Source: Halisarca cf. caerulea | Lineage: Eukaryota > Porifera > Demospongiae > Chondrillida > Halisarcidae | Direction: 5' to 3' | DNA length: 64,000 nt | Assembly: GCA_963170055.1 (NCBI GenBank) | Contig: CAUJGJ010000040.1 | Location: 1,677,801 to 1,741,800, forward strand | Shown here: piece by piece, positions 10,403 through 20,392 of the stretch | Layout of the letters: each line of letters begins with the position of its first letter | Numbering within the stretch: the first letter of the stretch is position 1 | Translations under genes and position numbers: made by a program | The notes under the pieces: model-generated | What the model was told of the DNA's origin: nothing | Databases searched by the model: none | What the model saw: only the letters and a program-made list of their open reading frames with translations

Positions 10403-11425
10403 ATGGTGATAATGAATGATTCTAATGGAACACTTGCTACTGAAGGGCAGTATACCAGAAGCTTTGCCTATTACAGTCTGTGCATTGTAGTCTTTTTCGT
10501 AGCACCAATGTTTTGCATCAATACCTTTCTCATGGTGTCTGTATTAGTGGAGAAAACAATACCAGTAGCCATCAGATTCATACTTTGTAACGTCTTGGCT
10601 GCTTCAGATGTGATTATGCTTGGATTAAGTATATTCTTCATAGATCTCATCGTTTTATCAGTGCAGCACCACCTTCTACAATCTGACTTTGTTTGCCGCC
10701 TCGTCTACACCACTCTAGCTGTTGGCTCTGCTTCTAGTCTTCTTCTCATGCCAGCATTTTCTATTGTTGTAGGCATCCTGGTGTGTCATGGGATTGCAAA
10801 GATAAAACGTCTACCCACAATAGTATCAGTGGTGTTGTTATGGCTGCTTTCAACACTTCCAAACCTGGCAGTTTTCTCACCTAAAGTTTGGGTGATCACG
10901 TTTATCACAGGTGACCAATGTTCTCCACGTGCTACTGGTGCTGCATCAATAACATACACAATTGTCTATATCACTGTGTATGGTTGTTGTAGCCTGCTCG
11001 TTACAGCAGTCAGTGCCATCTTTGGGATTGTGTACATCAAGAGTAACACTATTTCACAGGACAGAAGTGTACTAAAGAACATGGTAAAATTTGCCACCTT
11101 TTTACTACTTGGCAATACAATTAGCTTGATTGGCACATCAATTCCACTTCTGATTGGTACATTTGCACCCATTGGGAATAGAACCAAGGAACTGGATTTA
11201 GCTGTAAACTACATAGAAGGCATTATTCTCATGTGTTCCCTGATACCTCTTCCTGTTCTGTTTCTAGTTTTCTTCAAACCTATCAGGATGCGTTTTAGTA
11301 GCCTTCTTTGCTTCACCTGCTACAAGATAAAAGACAAAATTATTCCTTCAACTATTACAAATAGTACTTTAGAAAGTTATATTGCTGAACAAATATATAC
11401 TGTTCGAGAAAGTAACATTGCCTAA
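10403..11425 (+). CDS. seven-transmembrane receptor 1 (divergent rhodopsin-like GPCR), 340 aa
   Basis: Predicted plasma-membrane G-protein-coupled receptor; ligand unknown. It opens with a short extracellular N-terminus with an N-glycosylation site (NGT). Seven hydrophobic segments lie at about residues 24-48, 58-80, 92-118, 135-155, 182-212, 225-255 and 270-292. Cys98 before TM3 and Cys173 in the second extracellular loop can form the family disulfide. TM4 keeps Trp147. The DRY motif is replaced by VCHGI, and NPxxY of TM7 by PLPVLFLVFF. A KPIRMRF helix 8 is followed by cysteines (CFTC) suited to palmitoylation. The ATG follows the conserved AGTTGAACTAAAG leader, and AATAAA lies at 11453. Single exon, intact, one of four paralogues. 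A lineage-specific receptor clade is inferred. Confidence 0.85.
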   Translation: MVIMNDSNGTLATEGQYTRSFAYYSLCIVVFFVAPMFCINTFLMVSVLVEKTIPVAIRFILCNVLAASDVIMLGLSIFFIDLIVLSVQHHLLQSDFVCRLVYTTLAVGSASSLLLMPAFSIVVGILVCHGIAKIKRLPTIVSVVLLWLLSTLPNLAVFSPKVWVITFITGDQCSPRATGAASITYTIVYITVYGCCSLLVTAVSAIFGIVYIKSNTISQDRSVLKNMVKFATFLLLGNTISLIGTSIPLLIGTFAPIGNRTKELDLAVNYIEGIILMCSLIPLPVLFLVFFKPIRMRFSSLLCFTCYKIKDKIIPSTITNSTLESYIAEQIYTVRESNIA

Positions 11426-11452
11426 TTGATGTTTAGTTCATTAACTTAGCAC

Positions 11453-11458
11453 AATAAA
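11453..11458 (+). terminator. polyadenylation signal of receptor 1
   Basis: AATAAA lies 28 nt after the stop codon of receptor 1, a normal metazoan poly(A) signal position for a very short 3' UTR. Confidence 0.5.
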
Positions 11459-12039
11459 TTGTTCATTATTACTTGTATGTAACTAATGTTTTTTATACAA
11501 GACAGCCAAAATAGCCAGCATGTAGTTTCGCAGGTATGTTATGTCGGAAAACAGGGAGGATTGTTTATGTACAGAATGATTGTTTACATAGCAATTGCTT
11601 TGTTTACATTAGAAGGAATTTCACGTAATGGTCACATGAAATTGCCGACCAGTGCTGCATTTAGGAATTGTTTCAAGGGGGGGCGAAATTAGGTATTCAT
11701 GAATGAAGGGGGGGCAAAGCATTGCAAGGCAGAGATATCAAGGGTATACAGTTGCCAGCTCTCCCCCAATTTGGAGGAGAAAATTTGGTTCTGATACATA
11801 CATACATCAGGATCATTCATGAGCTCTAACAAAGCATAGTTCTGTTAGAACAAACATCTTTGTCAGCAATAATCCCAATTCAATTGGCCATCAATTTATT
11901 TAGCGAGTTAGCACTAGTCAGCTGTTACAGTCAGCACTTTAAATTTGTGTAGTTATATAAGAGGATCTATAGGTGAATTCATTATTTTAGTGGACGTTTT
12001 TCTGCCTGTTCTTGTGTTTTACAAGAACCCAAGTATCAG

Positions 12040-14221
12040 ATGGATATCCGTGCCTATTTTGGTGCTAGTAGCGCTCGTATAGAAGCTAATATCAGTAGAA
12101 ATGAAGAAACAGATAGTTCAGCCGCCTCATCTGATGACTCAACTTGTGAGCAACCACCTCCAAAGAAAAAACAGAGTCATAAAGCTAAGAAATCTACCGC
12201 GGAGCAAAAGTATTGCAAAAGCTGGGAAAAGGAGTTTAACTGGTTGCAGTATGATGAGGATAGTGATGGTGTATTTTGTAAGATATGTAAAGAATCGGGG
12301 AAGTCCTTCCAACGTACAGGAGGAATTTGGGTCACTAAGCCTTTCAAAAACTGGAAAAAAGCAGTTGAAAAGATGAAAGCCCATGCTAAAAGTGAATGCC
12401 ACATTCAAGCCAGTCAAGCCATTCTTTTGAGAGAAAGAATGAGCACAGAAGGATCAATTGTGCAGCAACTTCAGACCATTGGAATGCAAGAGAGATGCAG
12501 AAATCGGGCCGCAATTAAATCTTTCATTCGCTGTACACATTTTCCTACAAAACAGCATATTGCACATTCAAGTACGTTTGAGCATTTGATTGACTTAGTA
12601 GTTGCATGTGGTGGTCAAGATTTGAAAGTCTTCATCGAAAATGCAGCACGAAATGCAGTGTACACTTCCAGAGGAGCAGTGGTCGAGTTTATTGAAGCAC
12701 TGGGGACTTGGGTACAAGAGTCCATTCTGAGACGAATTCAAGAAGCACCAGTGTACAGTATCATGGCAGATGAATGTACAGATATAACCACCATAGAAGA
12801 GTTATCTATTTTCTGTCGTTGGGTAGAAAATGGCACACCTGTTGAGTGCTTTTTGGAGATCCTTCCATTGAAAAGTGCTGATGCAGCAACAATATATGCT
12901 TCTATTGTCCAGTGTTTGAAAGAGAGAAACCTTCAAGTAAGTAAAATTGTAGGAATGGGGTTTGATGGGGCTGCAACTTTTTCAGGAGGGAAGACTGGTG
13001 TTCAATCAAGAATCAAAGCACATGCCCCTCATGTAATATTCGTTCACTGCCACTGTCACATGCTTCAACTTGCTTGTGTCCAAGCTGCTAAACAGCACTC
13101 CAGGAACCAAGCATGTGTATGTAACCTTGACAACCTTATGGAAATATTTCCATTACTCCCCAAAGCGAGCAGAGTCTTTGAAAGAGGTTCAGCAAGTCCT
13201 TGAATCACCAGAAATGAAGATGATTAAACCATCTGATACACGTTGGCTGGCACACGAGAGATGCGTTAAAGCGGTGAAGGCCAGTTATTCCTCGATTGCT
13301 GTCACACTTGACAGCAATTTTCAAAATAACCACGAATCAGAAGCTTTAGGACTCCATAGAACACTTTGCAAGTTATCTACAATTGCTTGTATCTTCCTCT
13401 TGGCCTATGTACTACCAAATGTAGCCAAACTCAGCAGAGCACTGCAGGCAAAACAGCTTGACTTGTCCTTGATATCCTCTCTTGTTGAGTCAACACTTCA
13501 CACACTGGATGATGCTGTGCTGCCAGCTGCCAACTGGGTTTTGGAGCTTCATGACCAAGTTGATGATGACCTACAGAAAGCCACAGGAGTGACCATTGAT
13601 GCAGACAAGATACGTTTATTTCAGGAAAATCATGGTAACCCATTCATCGCCTGTTTAAAGGAAAATATATCAAGTTGGTTCCATTCATCTCACGATGTTG
13701 TGTCGGCTCTTTCCATATTTGATCCAAGAAACATTCCAAGTACAGATTCTGCTCACTTTTCTACTTAAGGAAATGAATTGGTTAACGTTCTCTTAGACCA
13801 CTATGGTAAAGATAAACCTGCAAAAACACTCAATGAAGAGGATGTGATGAAGAAGGGATTGATATCCACTGACGTGCGCACTGAGTGGCAAACCTTTCGT
13901 ACATTGCTATCGAAAAAGTCTAAAGACAGTACTGAATTGCAACTTAAAGAACTGATCACAAATGATATGTTGGTGGCGATGTTTCCAAACTTGCACAAGA
14001 TTGCTTTTGTTGGCTTATCACTTCCTGTGTCGACTGCCTCTGTAGAGAGAAGTTTCTCTCAAATGAAGCTGATAAAGACACATTTGCGCAACTCACTGAG
14101 TGCTGGCAATCTGTCCCATCTTATGAAGATTGCAATAGAGTCACCAAATCAGTTGGCTGAAGCAGATCTTGAACAAATAGTGAGCATATGGAATAGGAAA
14201 CCTCGAAGAGTAGCCATTTAA
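12040..14221 (+). pseudogene. hAT transposase (DUF4371/ZNF862-like), broken
   Basis: A nuclear cut-and-paste transposase. The start at 12040 is MDIRAYFGASSARIEAN, followed by a lysine-rich NLS-like segment (PPPKKKQSHKAKK). A TTF/BED-like zinc finger uses CKICKESGKSF and the histidine in SECHIQAS. The catalytic core shows MADECTD and GFDGAATFSGG, the usual first two aspartate regions, then HCHCHMLQLAC. The hAT dimerisation segment near the end reads SVERSFSQMKLIKTHLRNSL and includes the likely catalytic Glu. One frameshift lies near 13100-13135 (after CVCNLDN), and an in-frame TAA ends at 13768 before GNELVNVLLDHYG continues in the same frame. Probably inactive. Confidence 0.85.
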
Positions 14222-14791
14222 CATAAAACTAACTCAGTGCTCCTTGCCATAACTATCTTTGCTATCTTAAGCTTACACTATTAGTCTATAATTGTGTACC
14301 ACCAGTATACATTCATTATCGCCCGATGACATCATATATCAAAGGCACCGACAGGGCAGTATTTCTGGTACTGCCCAGCAGGTCTGGGCAGTATCAGACA
14401 AGCGCCGAACTTTACCCAAATATGGTGAAGCCATTTGTACCCAATTATTACTAAAAGAACAATCAACTTGTATCAATTAACACAAAGCAAGCGCCAAGTA
14501 AACAGTTCTACAGAGTGTATAATGTAGCTCTAGCCGTGTTTACACTACACGTTTTAATCTGGTTCACGATCGCGATTAACCTTAATCGCGATTAAGCATG
14601 CGTGTGTAAACGTTACTAATCCAGATTCTGAACCGGATCGGCTAAACCATCGAAGGAGGTAGTTTAGGATCTGGATTAATCGGCGATTAGTTAAGCTAGT
14701 TTAGGTGTAAACGCTTCTAGGGATTGTAATCTCGATTACTTTTGGCGGGTTAGTCGCGCGCTTTTAGAATTATACTGAAACAAGGAGCATT

Positions 14792-15751
14792 ATGGCATCT
14801 TCGTCGTCTCGTGGAGCAACGTGGTCTCACGAAGAGATACTCGCTTTGATCAGGATATGGTCAGATCGCTCTGTTCAGGAATCGTTTAACAGTAATACGA
14901 GGCGTAATGCGGAAACGTACAGGAAAATTACTGAAGAGCTTAACAACTTGGGCTACACCAGGACGCAGGCGCAGGTCAACGCTAAACTGAAGAATCTCAA
15001 GCAATTCTACAAGGACGTCAAGTGTGGCCACGAGAAAAGTGGGTACAATAGAGACAACTGGCCTTACTTTGACCTGATAGATGCTGTGCTGGGGGACAGG
15101 CCATCTACAATGCCTGTACATGTTATTGACACAACTGAGCCCCCCCAAGATGACCAGATCAGTGAAGATGAGCACCTGGAAGATGATGAGAGTGTTTCTG
15201 GTGCCACTACTGCCAATTCATCCAGTACTCACATGGATAATGAGGAGGAAGATGTTAATGATAATGATGTGGATGAAGTGGAATCAGAGGTTGCTGGAAC
15301 AAGCGGTAGCATCAACTCAGCATCAACTCAGCGTCGCAGGAGCCACCAAACAACAGCAGCAACTCCAGCTAGTAAGCAATCAAAGAAGACAGGGATCGAA
15401 AGGGCCCTGTCTTCTTTCACTGATGCTTTCCTGCAACATCAATTTGAAATGGAAGAGAGAATGATGCAAAATGAGGAGAAACGAAGAAAGGAAGAGATGA
15501 AGCAAATGGAGAAAGTGAGAAAAGATGAACGTGAGCACGAGATGCGCCTGTTCCAGCTTCTGGGTCAATTGATGTCTCCCCCACCACCAGCTGTGCATCC
15601 TGCCACATACAGTTACATGCCGCCACCACATCCATTGGAAAATATACCACCATTACCGTACCCTTCAATGAACATGCAGTCCCCTTCTACACCAACTACT
15701 TCAGCACGCAACACACCATCATCTGAAAATAACAGTCCGAACTTGCAATAA
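14792..15751 (+). CDS. Harbinger Myb/SANT-like DNA-binding protein, 319 aa
   Basis: Partner protein that in known Harbinger systems binds element ends and helps nuclear import of the nuclease. Residues about 8-95 form a trihelix Myb_DNA-bind_4-type domain: ATWSHEEILALIRIWSD, then NAETYRKITEELNNLGY, then QVNAKLKNLKQFYKDVK and NWPYFDLIDAVLG. A strongly acidic linker (about 115-175) is followed by a basic, coiled-coil-like segment rich in Glu/Lys/Met (about 215-255) and a proline-rich tail. It begins at ATG 14792, 259 bp inside the left end, and faces the nuclease gene with about 170 bp between stops. No lesion seen. Confidence 0.88.
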   Translation: MASSSSRGATWSHEEILALIRIWSDRSVQESFNSNTRRNAETYRKITEELNNLGYTRTQAQVNAKLKNLKQFYKDVKCGHEKSGYNRDNWPYFDLIDAVLGDRPSTMPVHVIDTTEPPQDDQISEDEHLEDDESVSGATTANSSSTHMDNEEEDVNDNDVDEVESEVAGTSGSINSASTQRRRSHQTTAATPASKQSKKTGIERALSSFTDAFLQHQFEMEERMMQNEEKRRKEEMKQMEKVRKDEREHEMRLFQLLGQLMSPPPPAVHPATYSYMPPPHPLENIPPLPYPSMNMQSPSTPTTSARNTPSSENNSPNLQ

Positions 15752-15811
15752 CTATAGCTAGGTTTACACAATATGTACAGGCATATCACTTGAGACGCAA
15801 ATTTAAGATTA

Positions 15812-15856
15812 GTGTGTGTGTGTGTGTGCGTTGTGTGTGTGTGTGTGTGTGTGTGC
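15812..15856. repeat. (GT)n microsatellite
   Basis: GT dinucleotide runs interrupted by GCGTT, lying in the short spacer between the two convergent Harbinger genes. Confidence 0.9.
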
Positions 15857-15920
15857 ACGCCCACATGCATATATGCGTGTGCGCGATACTACATAGCTGT
15901 GATGTTCACAGACAGTCATG

Positions 15921-17231
15921 TTAAGGAACAATGATGTAATTACGTATAGCTGATCGTATGCTTTCAGCAGTAATGTTACCCGAGGCAGATGTCGATTGGA
16001 ACAACGTGGCTGAAGATAGGGGTGATTCAGTACATCCCTCCAGCCACTCCTCATTAAATTCATCCCTATGCACTTCACAGATGTTGTGGAGCACACAACA
16101 AGCAGTAATGACTGTTGGGATGTCCTCTGTAGAGATGTCATTGCGTTTGAGTAGACATCTCCACCTACCCTTAAGTCGCCCAAAAGCATTCTCAATAACC
16201 ATTCTGGCTCTGCTTAGACGGTAGTTGAAGGCCTTCTGCTGGCTGGTAATGTTGCCATGCTGTACATAGGGTTTCATCAACCATGGCAACAATGGGTATG
16301 CAGGATCACCCAGGATAACTAGGGGGACATCAACACCATTAAGAGTACGGGGCATGCTAGGTAACAATGTTCCAGACTGGGCTTTTTGAAACAATGCCGA
16401 GTTGCCAAAAACACGAGCATCATGAACTCGTCCTGGCCAGCCTACATTGATATTCCAGAATCGTAGCTCATGGTCTACTACAGCTTGTAGTATGATGGAG
16501 TGCCAACCTTTCCTGTTGTAGTAGTCAGCTGGATGGTCTTGAGGTGACACTATTGGTATATGAGAGCCATCAATAGCTCCCACACACTGTGGGAATCCCC
16601 ACTTTGTTTCAAATCCATCCACTATGAATTTCAGCCTATCTCCACTAGGAACAGATATGTATGTACCCTGTAGTAATTTCACAATGGCCTCACATACATC
16701 TTTGACAATTAAACAGACAGAAGATCTCGATACTCCAAATAGATGAGCAATAGACCGGTATTCACTATTGGTGGCAAGCTTCCACAAAGCAATTGCTACC
16801 CTTTGCTGGACAGGAATTGCTTTACGCAAAACAGTATCTTGTTTTTCAATGGCTGGCTTTAGCTTCTCACAAAGGTACATAAACGTGTCTTGCGACATTC
16901 TAAAGTTCTCAAGCCAGTCTCTACGATCAAAACATTGATTAACAATCCTCTCCCACCACTCGCCTGTTCTTTCATGGGTCCATAAGCTTCTTTGCACCGT
17001 TCCAGAAGACCGCACGGCAAGCAAGCACAACACGACAGAGAAAATGTATCGCTGATGCGCCTGCAGTCTACGAAAAAATGAAAGGCGTCTTGCCCGAGCG
17101 GATTCGATACTTTTAAGCATTTGCGTACGTCTTCGAGCGGCATTCGTTCTGAAAAGCAGCATTAAAACGTACAGAATTATTAGTCTCTTATCCATCTTCT
17201 TGTGGAAGCACGTAAACGCGTACGAACGCAT
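15921..17231 (-). CDS. Harbinger DDE nuclease (HARBI1-like), 436 aa
   Basis: A DDE endonuclease that cuts Harbinger ends together with the Myb-like partner. The fold is recognisable from RVAIALWKLATNSEYRSIA and the helix-turn-helix FGVSRSSVCLIVKDV (about 140-180), then the catalytic triad: Asp about 221 in VGAIDGSHIPI, Asp about 309 in LGDPAYPL and Glu about 347 in RMVIENAFGRLKGRW. VGWPGRVHDARVF and CCVLHNIC are also typical of the family. The ATG at 17231 gives about 80 residues before the conserved region; a shorter start at the second Met is possible. No stop or frameshift, so this copy may be active or recently active. Confidence 0.92.
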   Translation of the reverse strand: MRSYAFTCFHKKMDKRLIILYVLMLLFRTNAARRRTQMLKSIESARARRLSFFRRLQAHQRYIFSVVLCLLAVRSSGTVQRSLWTHERTGEWWERIVNQCFDRRDWLENFRMSQDTFMYLCEKLKPAIEKQDTVLRKAIPVQQRVAIALWKLATNSEYRSIAHLFGVSRSSVCLIVKDVCEAIVKLLQGTYISVPSGDRLKFIVDGFETKWGFPQCVGAIDGSHIPIVSPQDHPADYYNRKGWHSIILQAVVDHELRFWNINVGWPGRVHDARVFGNSALFQKAQSGTLLPSMPRTLNGVDVPLVILGDPAYPLLPWLMKPYVQHGNITSQQKAFNYRLSRARMVIENAFGRLKGRWRCLLKRNDISTEDIPTVITACCVLHNICEVHRDEFNEEWLEGCTESPLSSATLFQSTSASGNITAESIRSAIRNYIIVP

Positions 17232-17363
17232 TTTTAAGCCAGCTCAAGAGTAGAGTGTGGACAGAACGCGCGAGTAATCCAGATTAACTTGATCCGAATC
17301 GTAATCCGGTTTAAATCCAAAGTGTAAACACGGCTTATCTAACCTAAAGATCAGCTAAAACAG

Positions 17364-18781
17364 TCAGAATATCGAAAACAGTTCTTGTATCTCCAGTCTT
17401 GTGAACTCTTCAGTGGCAGGAGTGGGTGGTATTGGAGCTGGTATTATCTGAAATGTACAGTTGTTAAAAGAACAACTGGTGAATATTTGTGGTGGAGGTG
17501 AAAAAAGTGGTTGTCCTGGTGGTTTAGTAGTTGAAGGCTGCGTTGAAGCTATTGCAATAGTGCCCAAGTCTGTGGATGGTCCTACCTTTTCAATGACAGA
17601 TACAGGTTGTTCATCGCTTGTAGGCCTTTTAGCAAGGGCATTACACACTTTAAGGACTTGCTTGTCATTGGTACGTTCATAGTGACGGCTTCGGTGGAAC
17701 GATGTCCACTTCTCTCCATAATCAGTTTTTCAGGTATGTTAGCCTCAAAAAGTTTTGTAACCCCATATGCTCTAAGACTGTGATTAGTCACTTCCTTCTG
17801 AATTCCCGCCTCCATAGCCATTACTTTCACCATTTCAGCCAATTTGTTCTTGCCCAAAGGAACGGAGGTATACCATGGTGCGGATTCATCATGTGGCATT
17901 ACGCTTTTGGGTTTGAAGTAGAATACATCTTTCTCCTTGGCATTGTGAGGCAGTTTTGAGATGTATTTGTCTAGCAATAAAACATGGCAACGATCAGTAT
18001 CATTACTTTCATATTGATGAACTAGCTTGTTATCCTGGTTTAATTGCTTTAGACCACCTGAACAATTCTTGGACCCATGCTCTGTATAAGAGTACCTCAC
18101 TAAATGCTTTCCCTCCACCATCACTACCTCCCTTTTGAACTGTGATAATTTCAGGTAACGGTGCTCAACACCTCCCCGGAGACAAAAGTTACGGCCATTC
18201 AAGAAAAATATGCAATTGAGTAACCCTTGTGGACAAGTAGGATCTAACACACTGGATCTCCACAGCCGGTCTTCATCTCCAGATGTTAGCGGCTCAGTTT
18301 TCTTAACTGTTGCCCCTATACCTGCAGCATGCAGTCTGCGATAAAGTGAATCCTCCAGGTTACGCAGCGGGCGAAATTCCACGTCGGTGATGATGTTAAC
18401 AGTACTCAAATAGTCTTGCGTAGGAATATAACGTTGGAGACCAACAAGATAGTGGTGGAGAGTGCGTGGCGGATACGGAGACCCATCTTTTTTCCTAACT
18501 TCGGCGATAAAACGGCAAAGCCACTTGCACAAGACAGTCTTATCGCCACAGAGCAAAACATTGTCAGGTATCTGATCCTGAGGGAATTGCAAATTTCGTT
18601 CTTTCTTCCAGCTTTGGAATAGATTGAGGCACTTCTGAGTATCCAGTGCGGTGGCAGCAGGTACGAAACCTCGCGAGTGCTCTTCAAAGTCGTCATCTGT
18701 GAAGTCGAAATTGAAGCGAGAGCTCGAGCTGTGTTTTGGTGGTGGTAAATTCTCCTTGGAACAAATCCGTCGTTTGGGCAT
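17364..18781 (-). pseudogene. DUF3504-type tyrosine recombinase, one frameshift at the active site
   Basis: A tyrosine recombinase of the DUF3504/Crypton-related kind (the family behind KCTD1, QRICH1 and ZMYM C-termini), which would cut and rejoin DNA through a covalent tyrosine. ATG at 18781 gives MPKRRICSKENLPPP. A SAM-like N-domain (LCKWLCRFIAEVRK) precedes the catalytic domain: Arg in NFCLRGGVEHR, then HSLRAYGVTKLF (the HxxR pair) and SGHRS. Then, near 17690, the frame shifts: the active frame runs on as TEAVTMNVPM and ends at 17582, while the expected HYERT tyrosine motif lies in another frame that continues to 17364. The catalytic tyrosine is thus out of frame. It could be a recent 1-bp loss or a sequence error. 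Confidence 0.75.
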
Positions 18782-18852
18782 TTCATCCGTTCTCTCTAGA
18801 AGGTGGCCCGCGCTTTTGAAGGCGCTTACTATTTCCCGCTTTTTGCGATAAG

Positions 18853-18972
18853 ATAGTTACCACATGACTTCTAGGGGCGTATCACATTTACTAACCTCGC
18901 CCTCGGGCGCTTTGCGCCCTCGGGTCTCAGTTAGTAAATACGATACGCCCCTAGAAGTCATGTGGTAACTAT
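18853..18972. repeat. 31-bp-arm hairpin, right cap of the recombinase element
   Basis: Positions 18853-18883 are the exact reverse complement of 18942-18972 (31 of 31). An inner pair ATTTACTAAC/GTTAGTAAAT extends the stem, and a GC-rich centre has CGCCCTCGGGCGC and CGCCCTCGGG. It lies just upstream of the recombinase start. A related hairpin is at 55026-55129. Confidence 0.9.
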
Positions 18973-20392
18973 TACATATTGTGCTTTAAGGATTTTAACA
19001 TTATGCACTGACAAAATCAAATTTAAGTTGAAACAAATAAGCCAAGGGGGGGCGAAAGATGAGTAAGGGGGGGCAAATGCCCCCCCCCCGCCCCCCTGGA
19101 TGCGCCCCTGCCGACTAAACGCCTTAAACAAAAGTTTGATCGGACGAAAGCTTTCTCAAAGGCTTCTTCCATTGCTAATTTTGTTGATCCACCTCATAGA
19201 AAAAAGCTAACTCAGTGGCTTTTCTACCAGTAAGCACTCGCAGGCTGGTTTGGTATGATGTAATCAAACCACGTGACTGCATGTGATATTCGACGAAGAA
19301 GAAAGATGACTTCACAAGAATATTTCAATGAAAATTCCGGTCGTGGAAGTTATAGGTTTTGGTATGGAAACTTGAGAGATTGTTCCTAAAGGACCTAACC
19401 CTCACACAGGGGCATTATAACGCTTTTGTGAACTTGGGGATTTGGGGCGTGTACACAATGGAATTTATCATCATTAGTGTTTACATAAGGACCCATTAAT
19501 CAAATAGCATCACAAACGTCATTAGATCTTGCACAACCCAAAGCGGAGTCCTCAGGAGAAGCAGCAAATATTGTCGCCGAATGAGTAATTTTATTGACAA
19601 ACTACATCATTTACGAATGTGTAAGTGCAAGAATATGATTATGAGGCAAAATCTATAGCTGTGGTACCTTTTCTACAACATATATCTATGTTTAGGCTGA
19701 GGAAGTAGGCCATAAAATATCTGAAAGCTTAACTCACCGATTCTTATCTAGAAACGCATTTGTAGATCCATTGAAATCAGAAAATATGAGGAAAATCAAA
19801 AGCTTACGATCGAAATACCTTCATAAATGTCAAATAGGAGACTCAAAAAGAGAAACAAGTGAGCCAGAGGCAGCTACGGGCATTATGCTTTCGCAATGAT
19901 TTGATGACGTCTCAATAAAATGACCGTTTTGTACCCTTCTCGCAAAAATCGTATTTTCCGGACGTGTAAATGCCATTACTCTCGGATAAAGAAGATGTTA
20001 GGTGATTCCTAACAAGCTTGTGCACATATATTGCCTGAGCGGAAAAAATATAACCAGGTACGTTTGAGATGTAACCATTATGAATAATAATTTCGTTATT
20101 TTGTAGACCGAAAAGTACATTTTTCGGTATAACTGTTTCAGAGTTATATTTTCTCCACTCAGCAAACATATGTTAAGCAAACTCCATTGTTTCATTTCAT
20201 GTAAGTTTCGTCTCTGTTGAAGGCCGCGTACACGTCTGGATTTTGAGGTTTATTGCAAAAAGTGCCACTTGTTTTGAATCGTTTAAACTTTTCTACGTGT
20301 AACTATTGGTCTGATTTTGCAGCTTAGCATTTCGATAAATCTTATTACTGTATAAAACTGTAGTGAAAGCAGACATATATTGTTGCTGTGAG

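Larger units (their letters stand above)
14533..17334. mobile_element. PIF/Harbinger element, 2.8 kb, both genes intact
   Basis: The ends GCCGTGTTTACACT and AGTGTAAACACGGC are exact 14-bp inverted repeats. The outside triplets are CTA and TTA, close to the TWA duplication expected for Harbinger. The subterminal regions repeat ATCGCGATTAA and CTGGATTA-type motifs. Inside are two convergent genes, a Myb-like DNA-binding protein (plus strand) and a HARBI1-type nuclease (minus strand), which is the canonical two-gene layout. Both reading frames are open throughout. Confidence 0.9.
14318..18972. mobile_element. hairpin-capped tyrosine-recombinase element, copy A
   Basis: The left boundary region (14318-14420) has TGACATCATATATCAAAG followed by the hairpin GGGCAGTA/TACTGCCC at 14354-14376. 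The right boundary is a long perfect hairpin (18853-18972). Both regions have counterparts in the same order at 54466-54570 and 55010-55140, so they appear to be the two ends of one element. Between them lies a minus-strand tyrosine recombinase gene plus a later Harbinger insertion (14533-17334). Removing Harbinger leaves about 1.85 kb. Crypton-type elements are the nearest known class (inference). No target duplication was resolved. Confidence 0.55.
11650..19110 (+). mobile_element. hAT element enlarged by nested insertions
   Basis: The left end CAGTGCTGCATTTAGG and the right end CCTGGATGCGCCCCTG are imperfect inverted repeats starting with CAG, and CAGGGGCGCATCC is a familiar hAT-type terminus. 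CCGAC is present immediately outside both ends as a 5-bp direct repeat (hAT usually makes 8 bp). Runs of G/C (GGGGGGGCGAAA) lie inside both ends. The element encodes a hAT transposase at 12040-14221. About 4.6 kb between roughly 14318 and 18972 belongs to a later insertion, so the original hAT was about 2.8 kb. Confidence 0.78.

Noticed and set aside
10403..11425. Receptor array as bacterial transporters or as olfactory receptors of known type
   Set aside because: The seven-segment pattern with the Cys98-Cys173 pair and helix 8 fits a GPCR, but the DRY, CWxP and NPxxY signatures are absent, so no specific subfamily can be claimed.
15081..15668. Several frames antisense or shifted within the Harbinger Myb-like gene
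   Set aside because: Shadow frames of the real gene at 14792-15751, rich in low-complexity residues derived from its acidic and proline-rich codons.
18857..18970. A rho-independent-type terminator or attachment site
   Set aside because: The hairpin is too long and lies in a eukaryotic transposon context; it fits an element end better.
11640..19118. 8-bp target duplication for the hAT element
   Set aside because: Only CCGAC (5 bp) is exact outside both ends; an 8-bp repeat would require mismatches, so I did not claim it.
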